The notes: a model not told the origin generated them from the sequence alone. Shown: positions 1-10,850, numbered from the stretch's first letter. The stretch: DNA of 64,000 nucleotides from Buchnera aphidicola (Tetraneura ulmi) (GCF_964058925.1 NZ_OZ060366.1:36300-100299); one strand, 5' to 3'. Made by a program: numbers and translations.

Positions 1-3000
1 TCCAGTTTGAACTTGTCTTTTTACAGCTAGATAAACTTTTACTATTTTTAGTATTCCAGGTGCTAGTTCGTCTCCCTGAGTTATTTTCTTTCTTTTTATT
101 TCAATTTTTTTTTCAAATTTATTTTTTATTTTTTTATATTGTTCAAATAATTGAAATATCTTGTTTTGATTTTTTTTGTTTTTGATTGGTATTAATAACC
201 ATTTTTCCTTAGGTTTTTTTTTGAGTTCTGTTTCATCTATATCTGTTTGAATAAATAGATTTTTTATTTTTTTAAAAATAGCTGTTTCTAATATTTTTAA
301 TTCTTCAGAAATGTCTTTTTTTGTTTGTTGGATTTGCATTTCTTCAATTTGCAAGGTTCTTTTGTCTTTTTTTACTCCATCTCTTGTAAAAATTTGTATG
401 TCTATTACAGTACCAAAAACTCCATTAGGAACTCTTAAAGAAGAGTCTTTGACATCTGATGCTTTTTCTCCAAATATAGCTCTTAGTAGTTTTTCTTCAG
501 GAGTGAGTTGAGTTTCTCCTTTTGGGGTTACTTTTCCTACTAGAATATCTCCTCCAGTGACTTCAGCTCCAATATAAACAATTCCTGATTCATCTAGTTT
601 AGATAAAGCATTTTCTCCTACGTTGGGTATATCTGATGTTATTTCTTCAATTCCCAATTTAGTATCTCTTGCAATACAAGAGAGTTCTTGAATGTGTATT
701 GTAGTAAAACGATCTTTTTGAACTATTTTTTCAGATATTAAAATTGAGTCTTCAAAGTTATATCCGTTCCATGGCATAAATGCTACTCTCATATTTTGTC
801 CTAGAGATAGCTCTCCTAAATCAGTAGAAGAACCGTCAGCTAAAACATCTCCTATTTTTATATTTTCTCCATGTTTAACACAAGGTGTTTGATTTATACA
901 GGTATTTTGATTAGATCGAGTGTATTTTGTTAAATTATAAATATCAATTCCTGATTCACTAAGGCTGGTTTCTTGATCGTTGACTTTTACTACTATTCTA
1001 GATGCATCTACAAATTGAATCTTTCCACTTCTTTTTGCAACTACAGCTATTCCTGAATCGACTGCTACTGATCTTTCCATTCCTGTTCCTACTAGAGGTT
1101 TTTCTGCTTTTAAGGTAGGAACAGCTTGTCTTTGCATATTAGCTCCCATTAAAGCTCTATTAGCATCATCGTGTTCTAAAAATGGTATTAAAGAGGCTCC
1201 TACTGAAACTATTTGTTGATTGGAAACATCCATATAGTTAATTTTAGTATAATTAAATAAACCTGATTCCCCTTTGTGTCTGCATGTAACTAATTCTTCT
1301 GAAATTTTACCTTTTTGATCGAAATTAGTATTTGCTTGTGCAATAATAAAATTCCCTTCTTCGATTGCAGAAAGATAATCTATTTGTTTTGTTACTATTC
1401 CATTTAAAACCTTTATATAAGGAGTTTCTAGAAAACCATAATCGTTTGTTTTTGCATATACTGATAAAGAATTTATTAATCCTATATTAGGTCCTTCCGG
1501 TGTTTCTATTGGGCAAACTCTTCCATAATGAGTAGGATGTACGTCCCTTACTTCGAATCCAGCTCTTTCTCTTGTTAAACCTCCTGAACCTAAAGCTGAA
1601 ATTCTTCTCTTATGTGTTATTTCTGCAAGTGGATTATTTTGATCCATAAATTGAGATAATTGGCTTGATCCAAAGAACTCTTTAATAGCAGCAGAAATAG
1701 GTTTTGCATTAATTACATCTTGTGGCATTAAAGTATCTAAATCACTAACAGATAGTCTTTCTTTTACTGATCTTTCAACTCTAATCAATCCCAATCTAAA
1801 TTGATTTTCTGTCATTTCTCCAACAGATCTAATTCTTCTGTTTCCTAAATGGTCGATATCATCTATTTCTCCTCTTCCATTTCTAATAGATATTAATTTT
1901 TTAATTACCTCAACTATATCTTTTTTACTTAAAACGTTATCTCCTTCTTTATTTTTTCTAAGTAAAGAGCGATTAAATTTCATTCTTCCAACGGAAGATA
2001 AATCGTATTTTTCTTCAGTAAAAAATAAATTTTGAAATAATTGTTCAGCTGCTTCTTTTGTTGGTGGTTCTCCAGGTCTCATCATTCGGTAAATTTCTAC
2101 TAATGCACTAAGTCTGTCATGGCTAGGATCAATTCTTAGTGTTTCAGAGATATATGGACCGTGATCTAAATCGTTGGTAAAAATTGTTTCTATTTTTTTG
2201 AAGTTAGACTGTATAAGTTTTTCAATTAATTCTATTGATAAAATATCATTTGCTTTAATGATAATTTTTTTTGAAATAGGTTCTAAATAATCTTTAGAAA
2301 CAACTCTTCCAATTAAATATTCAACAGGAACGTTAATAACGTTAATATTGTTTTTTTTTAATTCATAGATATTTTTAGCGGTAATTCTTCTACCTTTTTC
2401 TACGTATATTTTTGATTTTTTTTTAATATCAAAAGAAGCGGTTTCACCTCTTAATCGTTCTGGAATTAATTCCATTGAGATATTATTTATATTAGATATG
2501 TGATAAGTAGTTTTTTCAAAAAAAATATTTAGGATATCTTCAATTTTATAGTTTATTGCTTTTAATAGTATTGTAGCAGGAAGTTTTCTTCTTCTATCAA
2601 TTCTAACAAACAAATAATCTTTAGGATCGAATTCAAAATCTATCCAAGAACCTCTATATGGAATAATTCTTGCGTTATATAATACTTTTCCTGAAGAATG
2701 CGTTTTACCTTTATCGCTGTCGAAGAAAACTCCTGGACTTCTATGCAATTGAGATACTACAACTCTTTCTGTTCCATTAATAACAAACGTTCCGTTTTCT
2801 GTCATTAAAGGTATTTCACCCATATATACTTCTTGTTCTTTGATATCTCTGATAGTAGAATTCAAAGCTTCTCTTTCATAGATTAGTAATCTTAATTTAA
2901 CACGTAATGGAGCTGAAAAAGTCGCTCCTCTAATTTTACATTCCTTTACTTCAAATATTGATTTTCCTAAAGTATAATCAACAAATTGTAACTCTGTATT

Positions 3001-3192
3001 TCCACTATAGCTTTTAATAGGAAAGATTGATTGGAAAGCAGATTCTAAACCAGATTTTTTATTTTTTGTTTTTTCGATGAATTTTTTAAATGAATCTAGT
3101 TGAATCGATAATAAATATGGTAAATCTAAAAGTTTAGGTCTTTTTCCGAAATCTTTTCTAATTCTTTTTTTTTCGGTGTTGGAGTAAATCAT
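1..3192 (-). CDS. rpoB: RNA polymerase beta subunit, N-terminal ~1064 residues (cut by window edge)
   Basis: Catalytic beta subunit of RNA polymerase. The frame is open from the ATG at 3192 to the left edge, so about 1064 of roughly 1342 residues are visible. The N-terminus carries [17 protein letters not shown], as in enterobacterial RpoB. The rifampicin-region motif [20 protein letters not shown] is read near 1620-1680 and looks wild type. The last visible residues, [12 protein letters not shown], match the segment just before the GDKMAGRHGNKG loop, so the missing part is the C-terminal catalytic and clamp-anchoring region. It is the last gene of the secE-nusG-rplKAJL-rpoB run seen here and is separated from rplL by 238 bases holding an attenuator-like hairpin. 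Identification is secure. Confidence 0.97.
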   Translation of the reverse strand, partial: MIYSNTEKKRIRKDFGKRPKLLDLPYLLSIQLDSFKKFIEKTKNKKSGLESAFQSIFPIKSYSGNTELQFVDYTLGKSIFEVKECKIRGATFSAPLRVKLRLLIYEREALNSTIRDIKEQEVYMGEIPLMTENGTFVINGTERVVVSQLHRSPGVFFDSDKGKTHSSGKVLYNARIIPYRGSWIDFEFDPKDYLFVRIDRRRKLPATILLKAINYKIEDILNIFFEKTTYHISNINNISMELIPERLRGETASFDIKKKSKIYVEKGRRITAKNIYELKKNNINVINVPVEYLIGRVVSKDYLEPISKKIIIKANDILSIELIEKLIQSNFKKIETIFTNDLDHGPYISETLRIDPSHDRLSALVEIYRMMRPGEPPTKEAAEQLFQNLFFTEEKYDLSSVGRMKFNRSLLRKNKEGDNVLSKKDIVEVIKKLISIRNGRGEIDDIDHLGNRRIRSVGEMTENQFRLGLIRVERSVKERLSVSDLDTLMPQDVINAKPISAAIKEFFGSSQLSQFMDQNNPLAEITHKRRISALGSGGLTRERAGFEVRDVHPTHYGRVCPIETPEGPNIGLINSLSVYAKTNDYGFLETPYIKVLNGIVTKQIDYLSAIEEGNFIIAQANTNFDQKGKISEELVTCRHKGESGLFNYTKINYMDVSNQQIVSVGASLIPFLEHDDANRALMGANMQRQAVPTLKAEKPLVGTGMERSVAVDSGIAVVAKRSGKIQFVDASRIVVKVNDQETSLSESGIDIYNLTKYTRSNQNTCINQTPCVKHGENIKIGDVLADGSSTDLGELSLGQNMRVAFMPWNGYNFEDSILISEKIVQKDRFTTIHIQELSCIARDTKLGIEEITSDIPNVGENALSKLDESGIVYIGAEVTGGDILVGKVTPKGETQLTPEEKLLRAIFGEKASDVKDSSLRVPNGVFGTVIDIQIFTRDGVKKDKRTLQIEEMQIQQTKKDISEELKILETAIFKKIKNLFIQTDIDETELKKKPKEKWLLIPIKNKKNQNKIFQLFEQYKKIKNKFEKKIEIKRKKITQGDELAPGILKIVKVYLAVKRQVQTG

Positions 3193-3354
3193 AAGATTCT
3201 CAATAAGCACAAATAAAAAATGTGTTCTTCAATAAGTTTATAGAATATGCTATAAATCATATAAAATTTTGATTGTTTTTTTAAGTTTATTGATTTTTTA
3301 TAGCAATTTTGTGAGAAGAAATATTTTTAAAATTGATAATTTTAAAGTTTTTTA

Positions 3355-3394
3355 AAAAAAAATTATAAAGGCTGGTATAAAATTTTTACCAGCC
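3355..3394 (-). terminator. rplL-rpoB attenuator-like hairpin
   Basis: Arms GGCTGGTA (3370-3377) and TACCAGCC (3387-3394) form a perfect 8-bp stem with a 9-base loop. Read on the minus strand it is followed by TTTATAATTTTT. It lies 36 bases after rplL and about 180 before rpoB, where E. coli has a partial terminator that lowers rpoBC expression relative to the ribosomal proteins. The structure is seen; partial termination is inferred from that position. Confidence 0.7.
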
Positions 3395-3430
3395 AAAATA
3401 ATTTAAAAAAAGAAAAAATAAATATTTTAA

Positions 3431-3799
3431 TTATTGAATTTCTACTTTTGCACCAGCGGATAGTAATATTTTTTTTAGAGATTCAGCATCAGATTTGTTT
3501 ACTTTTTCTTTTATTAAGGTAGGAGCAGATTCAACTAGATCTTTGGATTCTTTTAATCCTAACCCAGTAGCACTACGAACTGCTTTAATTACGGAAACTT
3601 TATTTTTTCCTATTTCTTTTAGTAATATGTTAAATTCTGTTTGTTCTTCTTTTTTTTCTTCTTTTTGTTGTGAACTAGTGTTTACAGACATATTAGAAGA
3701 TACTTTGAATTTTTTTTCCATTTCAGATACTAGTTCTGTAATATTCATTACAGACATTTTTGATATTGTTTCTATTATTTGTTCTTTAGTGATAGTCAT
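3431..3799 (-). CDS. rplL: 50S ribosomal protein L7/L12
   Basis: Ribosomal stalk protein that recruits translation GTPases. At 122 residues it is about the usual length. It has the N-terminal dimerisation helix ([18 protein letters not shown]), a flexible Lys/Glu/Gln-rich hinge around residues 40-52 and a C-terminal domain containing [20 protein letters not shown], the factor-binding face. The ATG at 3799 is preceded by AGGAAAAACTATT, a good ribosome binding site. It follows rplJ by 52 bases on the same strand, so the two stalk proteins are co-transcribed. Confidence 0.97.
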   Translation of the reverse strand: MTITKEQIIETISKMSVMNITELVSEMEKKFKVSSNMSVNTSSQQKEEKKEEQTEFNILLKEIGKNKVSVIKAVRSATGLGLKESKDLVESAPTLIKEKVNKSDAESLKKILLSAGAKVEIQ

Positions 3800-3851
3800 A
3801 ATAGTTTTTCCTATAAAAATTTAGAAATTATATTTTTTAGACATTATTTTT

Positions 3852-4346
3852 TTAATTTAGATTTTTCTTATTAATATTATTTAATGTTCGTACTAATTTT
3901 CCAATTGAAGATTCTTTCATTACTGACAGTAATTTTATAATTAATTCTTTGTAAGTAGGAATTTCTGATAATTTTTTAATTTGACTCAATGTTAATATTT
4001 TTTTTTCGAATACTGCATTAGTAATTTTAAAGTTGTTATTTTTTTTAGAAAAATTTATTAATAGTCTAGCTGCACTTCCAGGATGTTCCATAGAATAAGC
4101 AATTAATATAGGTCCAGAAATAAAATTTTTTAGACATTCATAATTGGTGTCTTTAATTGCTATATTGAATAGTGTGTTTCTTATTATTTTAATAATTACT
4201 CCTGATTTCCTAGCTTCTTTTCTTAATTCATTTATTTCATTAGATTTAATATATTTTGTTTCTCCTACAACAATAGATATTGATTTTTTTGTTATTTTTC
4301 GTATTTCAGAGATGATTATTTTTTTTTCTTTTATATTCAATACCAT
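3852..4346 (-). CDS. rplJ: 50S ribosomal protein L10
   Basis: Base of the ribosomal stalk, anchoring L7/L12 dimers to 23S rRNA. The 164 residues match the family length. The N-terminal region has the L10 pattern ending SISIVVGETKYIKSNEINELRKEAR (split here by eye), followed by a helical C-terminal tail that binds L12. AGGAGCGTCAATAAA before the ATG at 4346 is a strong ribosome binding site. The 230-base interval between rplA and rplJ is where E. coli carries the L10 autoregulatory leader; I could not confirm the fold here. Confidence 0.96.
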   Translation of the reverse strand: MVLNIKEKKIIISEIRKITKKSISIVVGETKYIKSNEINELRKEARKSGVIIKIIRNTLFNIAIKDTNYECLKNFISGPILIAYSMEHPGSAARLLINFSKKNNNFKITNAVFEKKILTLSQIKKLSEIPTYKELIIKLLSVMKESSIGKLVRTLNNINKKNLN

Positions 4347-4576
4347 TTTATTGACGCTCCTGAATTTTAGAATTCATTTTTTTAAATTATATTAATAATA
4401 ATTTCTAAAAATTCGGTATATGAAAATATTGACAAAATTAAAAAATAATTTTATTAAAAATAAAATATTTTATTTTTTAATAAAGATTGTTAATTATCAG
4501 GATATGTTAAATGCATTTTAATATTTAGACTATATTACAGCCTTATATTTTTTTATATTTAAAAAAAAATATTTTT

Positions 4577-5263
4577 TTACAGTATAGAATCGATAGTAAT
4601 TGCAGGTCCCATAGTAGTAGAGAAGAATATTTTTTTTATAAATATTCCTTTTGAAGTAGTTGGTTTTAGTCTCTTTATTGATTCTAGTAATGTTATAAAG
4701 TTATTTTTTAAGTTTTCAACTGGAAAATTAATTTTTCCAATTGTTGTGTGTAAAATTCCATTTTTTTCATTTTTGTATCTAATTTGTCCGTTTTTAAAAT
4801 TTTTAATTGAATTTTTAATGTTTTCTGTAACCGTTCCTAGTTTAGGATTTGGCATTAATCCTCTTGGTCCAAGAATAGAGCTTATTTTTCCTACAATATG
4901 CATTGTGTCAGGCGATGCAATAACTATATCAAATTTTATTTCTTTGTTTTGTATTTTTTTCAAAAGATCTTCTGCTCCAACAAAATCTGCTCCGTTTTCT
5001 TTTGCTATTAAAGCATTTTTCCCTTGAGAAAATACAACAATTTTCATTTTCTTACCTATTCCATGTGGTAAAATTGTTGTTCCTCGTATATTTTGATCTG
5101 ATTTTTTTGGATCAATTCCTAATTTTAAAATAATATCTAGACTTTCTGTAAAGTTAACTGAAGATATTTTTTTTAGAAGTTTTATTCCTTCTTCAATTGT
5201 ATATTTTTTTTTAAAATCAATTTTTTTTAAGAATTTAGTTTTTCTTTTACTATTTTTTTTCAT
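4577..5263 (-). CDS. rplA: 50S ribosomal protein L1
   Basis: Forms the mobile L1 stalk that handles E-site tRNA, and in relatives represses its own operon by binding the mRNA leader. It has 228 residues, slightly shorter than the E. coli protein. Diagnostic stretches are GTTILPHGIGKK, ILGPRGLMPNPKLGTV and the C-terminal KGIFIKKIFFSTTMGP. The gene starts 11 bases after rplK, a tight operon pair. Lys and Ile are very frequent, as expected from the base composition. Confidence 0.97.
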   Translation of the reverse strand: MKKNSKRKTKFLKKIDFKKKYTIEEGIKLLKKISSVNFTESLDIILKLGIDPKKSDQNIRGTTILPHGIGKKMKIVVFSQGKNALIAKENGADFVGAEDLLKKIQNKEIKFDIVIASPDTMHIVGKISSILGPRGLMPNPKLGTVTENIKNSIKNFKNGQIRYKNEKNGILHTTIGKINFPVENLKNNFITLLESIKRLKPTTSKGIFIKKIFFSTTMGPAITIDSIL

Positions 5264-5274
5264 ATTTTTTAAAT

Positions 5275-5700
5275 TTAATCCTTAATTATTATTCCCATCG
5301 ATTTAGCTGTTCCTTCTATAGATTTCATCATATTTGTTATATTTTTTCCTGTCATATCTTTAGCTTTTAAAATAGCGATTTCTTCTAATTGTAATTTATT
5401 TATTTGACCTACTATATCTTTTTTAGTTGTTTTAGAACCTAACTTAATTCCAGCTATCTTTTTCAAAAGAATTGATGCAGGTGGAGTTTTAGTAATAAAA
5501 GTAAAACTTTTGTCGGAATAGACAGTAATTATAACTGGAATAGGTAATCCTTTGTCTAAAGATTCTGTCTTTTTATTAAAAGATTTACAAAATTCCATTA
5601 TATTTAAACCTTTTTGACCTAATGCTGGTCCGATTGGAGGACTAGGGTTTGCACTTCCTGCAGGAACTTGTAATTTTATGTAAGATTGTATCTTTTTCAT
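5275..5700 (-). CDS. rplK: 50S ribosomal protein L11
   Basis: Component of the GTPase-associated centre on 23S rRNA. The 141 residues are full length. The N-terminal domain has [20 protein letters not shown] with the conserved Pro-rich loop, and the rRNA-binding C-terminal domain has [20 protein letters not shown]. It precedes rplA on the same strand, the usual order. There are 118 bases between nusG and rplK; no clear promoter could be picked out there. Confidence 0.97.
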   Translation of the reverse strand: MKKIQSYIKLQVPAGSANPSPPIGPALGQKGLNIMEFCKSFNKKTESLDKGLPIPVIITVYSDKSFTFITKTPPASILLKKIAGIKLGSKTTKKDIVGQINKLQLEEIAILKAKDMTGKNITNMMKSIEGTAKSMGIIIKD

Positions 5701-5818
5701 TGTATGTTTTTTAACTTTATCTTTTATGAATCGAATTGAGTATTAGTTTAATTAGATTATTAATTTGTTTAAATTAATTTAAATATTTTTGTTATTTTTA
5801 TTTTTTTATAAAAAATAT

Positions 5819-6361
5819 TTAAAAATTTTTTTCTACTTGACTAAAATCTAATTCTACTGGAGTAGATCTTCCAAATATTGAAATTGAAACTTTAAGTCTA
5901 TTTTTTTCATAATCCACTTCTTCAACAACACCGTTAAAATCAGCAAATGGACCATCTTTTACACGAACAGTTTCACCTGGTTCGAAAACTATTTTTGGTC
6001 TAGGTTTATTATTACTTTTTTTAAGTCTTTTTTGAATTATTTCTACTTCTTTATTACTAATAGGAGAAGGTCGTTCAGAATCACTTCCAATAAATCCCAT
6101 GACTCTTGGTACATTTTTTATTAAATGCCAACTGCTATTACTCATATTCATTTGTATTAATATATAACCTGGAAAAAATTTTTGTTGACTTTTTTTTCTT
6201 TGTCCAGATCTAATTTCAATGACAGCTTCTTTAGGAACCATTATTTTTCCAAATGAACTTTTCATTTTTTTTAGTTTTATGTGTTCTTGAATAGATTTTA
6301 CTACTTTATTTTCAAATCCAGAAAAAGTTTGTAGAACGTACCATTTTTTTTTGATATTCAT
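5819..6361 (-). CDS. nusG: transcription termination/antitermination factor NusG
   Basis: Elongation factor that binds RNA polymerase through its NGN domain and links it to Rho or to the ribosome. The 180 residues are full length. The NGN domain spans about 1-120 ([28 protein letters not shown]), and the C-terminal KOW domain has [19 protein letters not shown]. It starts 2 bases after the secE stop, so the genes are probably translationally coupled as in E. coli. Confidence 0.97.
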   Translation of the reverse strand: MNIKKKWYVLQTFSGFENKVVKSIQEHIKLKKMKSSFGKIMVPKEAVIEIRSGQRKKSQQKFFPGYILIQMNMSNSSWHLIKNVPRVMGFIGSDSERPSPISNKEVEIIQKRLKKSNNKPRPKIVFEPGETVRVKDGPFADFNGVVEEVDYEKNRLKVSISIFGRSTPVELDFSQVEKNF

Positions 6362-6363
6362 TT

Positions 6364-6741
6364 TTATAAACCTGAATTAGTAATAAATGATATCATATGA
6401 AAAAAAAATTTATCTATAGTCCATAATATTAGTGAAATTAATGTTGTAACTATAGATATAGTTAGTGTTATATATAAAGTTTCTTTAGTAGTTGGCCAAA
6501 TAATTTTTTTTATTTCTATTTTAGATTCTTTGATGATTGTAATTATTTTTTTTCCGTTTTTTGTTTTAGAATAATAAAATAATATAATTGATGTTAATAA
6601 AAATGTTAGTAGTGTTTGTTTTAATGTATTTGTTTTTAAAAAATATATTTTTTCTAATACAAGTAAAAATGTTGTTATTATTATAATAATCCACTTTTTT
6701 TTTTCTATTTTATTTAAATTTTTTTGATTTTTTTTATACAT
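6364..6741 (-). CDS. secE: protein translocase subunit SecE
   Basis: Essential small subunit of the SecYEG inner-membrane translocon. It has 125 residues with three predicted hydrophobic segments: about 17-34 ([19 protein letters not shown]), 43-57, and 90-112. The most conserved part is the amphipathic helix plus third helix, [20 protein letters not shown]. Its position directly before nusG confirms the call despite divergent N-terminal sequence. Confidence 0.95.
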   Translation of the reverse strand: MYKKNQKNLNKIEKKKWIIIIITTFLLVLEKIYFLKTNTLKQTLLTFLLTSIILFYYSKTKNGKKIITIIKESKIEIKKIIWPTTKETLYITLTISIVTTLISLILWTIDKFFFHMISFITNSGL

Positions 6742-7054
6742 TATTTGTTCTTTATAGTTTTTTTATTCAATTTTATAATTTTTTTGTGAATTAGTATATT
6801 TTTTAAATATCAACTAAATAATTAAAATATTTAATATTTTCTTTAAAGTTTTATTTTCTTACTTAGTCTTAGTTAAATAGTTTCTTGTTTTTTTATTTAG
6901 GATTTACTTGATTATTATTTGATTATTAAAGGAAAACAAAAATTTATTTTTTAAATTTTATTATTCTAAATTTTTGTTAATTTTATTAGAATTAGTTTAA
7001 CTATTTTATTAATAAAATTAATAAAATTTAATTTAATAATCTAAATATTAAGGA
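6742..7054. other. non-coding interval between secE and the tRNA cluster (tufB absent)
   Basis: About 313 bases of A+T-rich DNA without an open frame of note. In E. coli tufB sits here, between thrT and secE. I see no EF-Tu coding remnant such as the P-loop GHVDHGKT in any frame. The promoter for secE-nusG would be expected here, but no pair of good -35/-10 boxes stands out on the minus strand. Confidence 0.5.
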
Positions 7055-7130
7055 TGGTGCTGACACCCAGATTTGAACTGGGGACCTCACCCTTACCAAG
7101 GGTGTGCTCTACCGACTGAGCTATATCAAC
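7055..7130 (-). tRNA. thrT: tRNA-Thr (GGT)
   Basis: The minus strand folds as a standard 76-base tRNA with anticodon GGT in CTTGGTAAG. The acceptor pair is GTTGATA/TGTCAGC with discriminator A, and CCA is encoded. It is the last tRNA of the four-gene cluster, 8 bases after the Gly gene, as in E. coli thrU-tyrU-glyT-thrT. Confidence 0.97.
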
Positions 7131-7137
7131 ATGATTT

Positions 7138-7212
7138 TGGAGCGGTCAGTGGGAATCGAACCCACATCATCAGCTTGGAAGGCTGAGGTAATAACCATTA
7201 TACGATGTCCGC
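7138..7212 (-). tRNA. glyT: tRNA-Gly (TCC)
   Basis: A 75-base minus-strand tRNA with anticodon TCC in CTTCCAAG, acceptor GCGGACA/TGACCGC, and encoded CCA. The sequence is close to E. coli glyT. It decodes GGA/GGG. It is co-transcribed with the neighbouring Thr and Tyr genes. Confidence 0.97.
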
Positions 7213-7241
7213 AAGATAAAATTATGTTTTTATTTTTTTTT

Positions 7242-7323
<82 letters not shown>

Positions 7324-7338
7324 TTTTTTTATATTTTA

Positions 7339-7411
<73 letters not shown>

Positions 7412-7424
7412 AATGCTTAATTCT

Positions 7425-7453
7425 ATTCTACGAATAGATTTAAAATTTTGCAA
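7425..7453 (-). promoter_or_regulatory. sigma-70-like promoter of the thrU-tyrU-glyT-thrT cluster
   Basis: On the minus strand TTGCAA (7453-7448), a 17-base spacer and TAGAAT (7430-7425) form a plausible promoter whose start would fall just before thrU. The -10 box matches 5 of 6 consensus bases and the -35 box 4 of 6. Position and spacing support it; A+T richness makes chance matches possible. Confidence 0.5.
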
Positions 7454-7619
7454 TAGAAATATTTTTTTTTAGTGTTTTTTTTTAAATATTTTTAAAATAT
7501 AAAAAATACTAACTTTTATTATTAAAGAAAGATAAAAATATTTTATAAAAAATATTTTTTTTAAAATGTTATTATAATTCATTTATTTGTAATTTTATTA
7601 CATAAAAAGGTGGTTATAT

Positions 7620-8477
7620 ATGTTTAATGTTAATAAGAAAATAAATTTTTCATTTGAATTTTTTCCACCGGTATCTGATATTTTAGTAGAAAGAAGATTT
7701 TGGAATACAATAAGAAAATTATCTGATTTTGAACCAGATTTTTATTCAATAACAAGTGGAACAACTACGATTAGGCAGAAAAAAACGTTTGATTTTGTAA
7801 AAAAAGTTGTAAAGAAAACTAATGTTAATATAGCTGTACATATGACTTGTATAAATAATAGTGTTAGTGAATTAGAAGAAATTTCTAGAAATTATTGGAA
7901 TCAAGGTATAAAAAAAATTGTTGCTTTAAGAGGAGATAAAAAAGAGTTTAATAATAAAAAAATGTATGCTTCAGATTTGATTTCTATTTTAAAAAAAGTC
8001 GCTGATTTTGATATTTTAGTTGCTGCATATCCTGAAGTACATCCAGAAGCAAAGAATGCACATAGTGATTTAATGTATTTAAAAAATAAGTTCGATTGTG
8101 GAGCTAGTAAAGCTATTACTCAGTTTTTTTTTGATTCAGAAAAGTTTTTTCGTTTTCGGGATAAATGTATAAAAAATGGGATTTATTCAGATATAATTCC
8201 AGGAATTTTACCGGTAATTAATATAGATCAGATGATTCGTTTTTCTAGAATGAGTAATATTTTCATTCCTAAATGGATATATGAGATTTTCAATGATTTA
8301 TCTAATTTAGATCCATCAGTCAATAAATTAGTAGGACAAAATATAACTATGAAAATTGTTGAAGATCTATTTTTAGAAGGAGTTAAAAAATTTCATTTTT
8401 ATACTTTAAATCAATATGAAATTCCATTTTCCACATGTTTAATTTTAAAAATGAAAAAAAAATTTAAAATTTTATAA
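7620..8477 (+). CDS. metF: 5,10-methylenetetrahydrofolate reductase
   Basis: FAD enzyme reducing 5,10-methylene-THF to 5-methyl-THF, the methyl donor for methionine synthesis. The 285 residues lack a short N-terminal extension compared with E. coli (296). Catalytic Glu13 lies in SFEFFPP, the conserved Asp in VALRGDKK, and DILVAAYPEVHPEAK and ITQFFFD are family hallmarks. A clear AGGTGG ribosome binding site precedes the ATG. Its 3' end overlaps argE by 6 bases in a convergent arrangement. Confidence 0.96.
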   Translation: MFNVNKKINFSFEFFPPVSDILVERRFWNTIRKLSDFEPDFYSITSGTTTIRQKKTFDFVKKVVKKTNVNIAVHMTCINNSVSELEEISRNYWNQGIKKIVALRGDKKEFNNKKMYASDLISILKKVADFDILVAAYPEVHPEAKNAHSDLMYLKNKFDCGASKAITQFFFDSEKFFRFRDKCIKNGIYSDIIPGILPVINIDQMIRFSRMSNIFIPKWIYEIFNDLSNLDPSVNKLVGQNITMKIVEDLFLEGVKKFHFYTLNQYEIPFSTCLILKMKKKFKIL

Positions 8478-9623
8478 AAAACAAATAAACTCTATAATTT
8501 TTTTTATAATTTTTTTTGTTTTTTTCACGTATGACAATTCTAAGAATTCGTTGGGTTGGTGTGCTTGTTTTATAGAACCGGGACCCAGTAAAATCGTTGG
8601 AGCTATTTTATGCAAATAAGATGCTTCACTACAGTAATTTACTACTGTTTTTTTTTCTTTAGTAATTTTTTCTATAGTTTTTATAATTTTTTCGTGTTTA
8701 ATAGATATTTCATAGCTTGGTATAGGAGGATGTAAATTATGAATTTTAATATAACCCCCCCATTTTTTTTTAATTGGAAGCAAATATTCGTTAAATATTT
8801 CATTAAAAATTTTATATGGGAATTTTGGTAGTAATCTTATATCAATGTGTAATTCGCAAAATTCGCAAATAGTATTTGACGAATGCCCACCTTTAATATA
8901 ACCGAAATTCATTGTTGAATAAGGCACTTTAAATTTTTTTTGAAAAACAAAATCTTTGATTTTTTTTTTAATCTTTAATAAATAAAATATCGTTTCGTGC
9001 ATAAGATTTATACTATTTATTTTCTCAGAATCACTAGAATGACCTGAATTTCCCAGAGTAATTATTTTTTTTGTAATATTTCCTTTATGACCTACAATTG
9101 GTACTAGATTAGTAGGTTCACCAACTATTATTAAATCAGGAGAAATTGTTGAAAATTTTAAAAAAAATTTTACCCCTAACATTGAAGTTTCTTCATCAGC
9201 AGTAACTAGTAAGTAAATTGGTTTTTTTATTTTTTTTATTTCTATTTTTGTCATTAAATCTAATATACAGGCAAAAAAACCTTTCATATCTACAGCTCCT
9301 AGTCCATAAAATTTATTATTTACTATAGTTAATTCAAATGGATTGCTTTTCCACAATTTTTCATTGTAATTAACTGTATCAGAATGTCCACTTAGTAATA
9401 AACCTCCTTCTCCAGATCCTATTTTTGCAATTAAGTTGAATTTTTTTTTGTTTTTTTGGATTTTTTGAATATTAATTTTAAATCCTATATTTTCAAGCCA
9501 TTCTGCAAGCAATTCAATTATTTTTTTATTGCTTTGATCAAAAACAGGGTTTTCAGAACTTATGGAAGATACGTTAATTAATTTAGAATACATTTCTAAA
9601 AATGATGGATTTTTTTTTTTCAT
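8472..9623 (-). CDS. argE: acetylornithine deacetylase
   Basis: Cytosolic M20-family metalloenzyme that releases ornithine from N-acetylornithine. The 383 residues are full length. Metal and catalytic motifs in order are LLSGHSDTVNY, GLGAVDMKGFFA, TADEETSMLG (Glu-Glu) and VGEPTNLVP, with GPGSIKQAHQPNE carrying the last His. It diverges from argC across 197 bases. I could not identify ARG boxes there, so ArgR control is not supported. An A11 run sits at codons 2-5. Confidence 0.95.
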   Translation of the reverse strand: MKKKNPSFLEMYSKLINVSSISSENPVFDQSNKKIIELLAEWLENIGFKINIQKIQKNKKKFNLIAKIGSGEGGLLLSGHSDTVNYNEKLWKSNPFELTIVNNKFYGLGAVDMKGFFACILDLMTKIEIKKIKKPIYLLVTADEETSMLGVKFFLKFSTISPDLIIVGEPTNLVPIVGHKGNITKKIITLGNSGHSSDSEKINSINLMHETIFYLLKIKKKIKDFVFQKKFKVPYSTMNFGYIKGGHSSNTICEFCELHIDIRLLPKFPYKIFNEIFNEYLLPIKKKWGGYIKIHNLHPPIPSYEISIKHEKIIKTIEKITKEKKTVVNYCSEASYLHKIAPTILLGPGSIKQAHQPNEFLELSYVKKTKKIIKKIIEFICFL

Positions 9624-9820
9624 TTTTTTGTTTTAAGATAAATAAAATTAAGAGTTTTTTATACAAGTATTTTTATTGTAAAATATTAATTTATTAAGTA
9701 TATTTCATTTAAAATAAAAATAAAAATTTTATTTAATTTAAAGTTTTTAATTTAAATGTTAGTAGAAACTACATTAGAAAATAAAATGAGGATAAAATAG
9801 TTAGAGGATAGATTTATTAT

Positions 9821-10828
9821 ATGTTAAATATTCTTATTGTTGGAGCAAGTGGATATTCTGGGGTTGAATTAGTTACTTATTTTAATAAACACAAATATAT
9901 TAAAAATATTTTTTTAGCTGTTTCAAATGATAGTAAAGATATTGGAAAATCAATTTCAGAAATACACCCTAAATTAAAGGGAATAGTAAATATTTTTTTA
10001 GAATCTATCGATAAGTTTACAAATCAGAAAAATGATATTGATGTTGTATTTTTGGCTACTGATCATATTGTAAGTTATAATTTAGTACCAATATTTATTT
10101 CTTTTGAATATATAGTTTTTGATCTTTCTGGTGCATATAGAATTAAAAATAGTGATTATTATGAAAAATATTATGGATTTCTTCATAAAAATAAAGATTT
10201 ATTAAATCTTTCTGTATATGGTTTACCGGAATGGAATTCAAAAAAGATAAAAAACGCTCAATTAATTTCTTTACCTGGTTGTTATGCTACTTGTATTGAA
10301 TTATCAATAAAACCTATTATAGAGAAAAAAATAATCGATTTTACATTCATTCCTGTTGTAAACGCTATTAGTGGAGTTAGTGGAGCAGGTAGAAACCCTA
10401 AATTTTCAAATTCTTTTTGTGAAGTTAGTTTACAACCTTACAATATTTTTACTCATAGACATAATCCTGAAATATTTGAACAAATTGGTGGTTTTCCTAT
10501 AATTTTTATTCCTTGTTTGGGTAATTTTTCTAGAGGTATATTAGCAACTATAACGTGTAGATTAAAAAAAAATATGGATATTTTAGAAATAGAAGAAATT
10601 TTTTCTTATTTTTATGGTAATAAATTTTTCGTTCGGTTACACAAAAATAATATACCTAGTATTTCTGCAATTATAGAAAAGCCATTCGTTGATATTGGTT
10701 TTAAAATTCAAGGTAGAAATTTGGTCATTATAGCTGCTGAAGACAATTTGTTGAAGGGGGCTGCTTCACAAGCAGTACAATGTTTTAATATTCGTTTTGG
10801 AATTTTAGAAACACATTCTTTATTGTAA
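9821..10828 (+). CDS. argC: N-acetyl-gamma-glutamyl-phosphate reductase
   Basis: Third step of arginine synthesis: NADPH reduction of N-acetylglutamyl phosphate. The 335 residues are full length. The Rossmann start is ILIVGASGYSGVELV, and the catalytic Cys lies in SLPGCYATC at about residue 155. SGVSGAGRNP and FTHRHNPEI are conserved. It is the first gene of argCBGH, with GAGGAT upstream of the ATG and 22 bases before argB. Confidence 0.97.
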   Translation: MLNILIVGASGYSGVELVTYFNKHKYIKNIFLAVSNDSKDIGKSISEIHPKLKGIVNIFLESIDKFTNQKNDIDVVFLATDHIVSYNLVPIFISFEYIVFDLSGAYRIKNSDYYEKYYGFLHKNKDLLNLSVYGLPEWNSKKIKNAQLISLPGCYATCIELSIKPIIEKKIIDFTFIPVVNAISGVSGAGRNPKFSNSFCEVSLQPYNIFTHRHNPEIFEQIGGFPIIFIPCLGNFSRGILATITCRLKKNMDILEIEEIFSYFYGNKFFVRLHKNNIPSISAIIEKPFVDIGFKIQGRNLVIIAAEDNLLKGAASQAVQCFNIRFGILETHSLL

Positions 10829-10850
10829 ATTTTTTATAGGAAATATTTTT

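Noticed and set aside
311..511. Plus-strand frame inside the rpoB region
   Set aside because: Antisense of an intact rpoB reading frame; no ribosome binding site or family resemblance.
4430..4436. TTGACA on the plus strand between rplJ and rplA
   Set aside because: It points against the surrounding minus-strand operon and no plus-strand gene follows; a chance match in A+T-rich DNA.
9624..9820. ArgR operator between argE and argC
   Set aside because: No convincing pair of 18-base palindromic ARG boxes could be distinguished from A+T-rich background.
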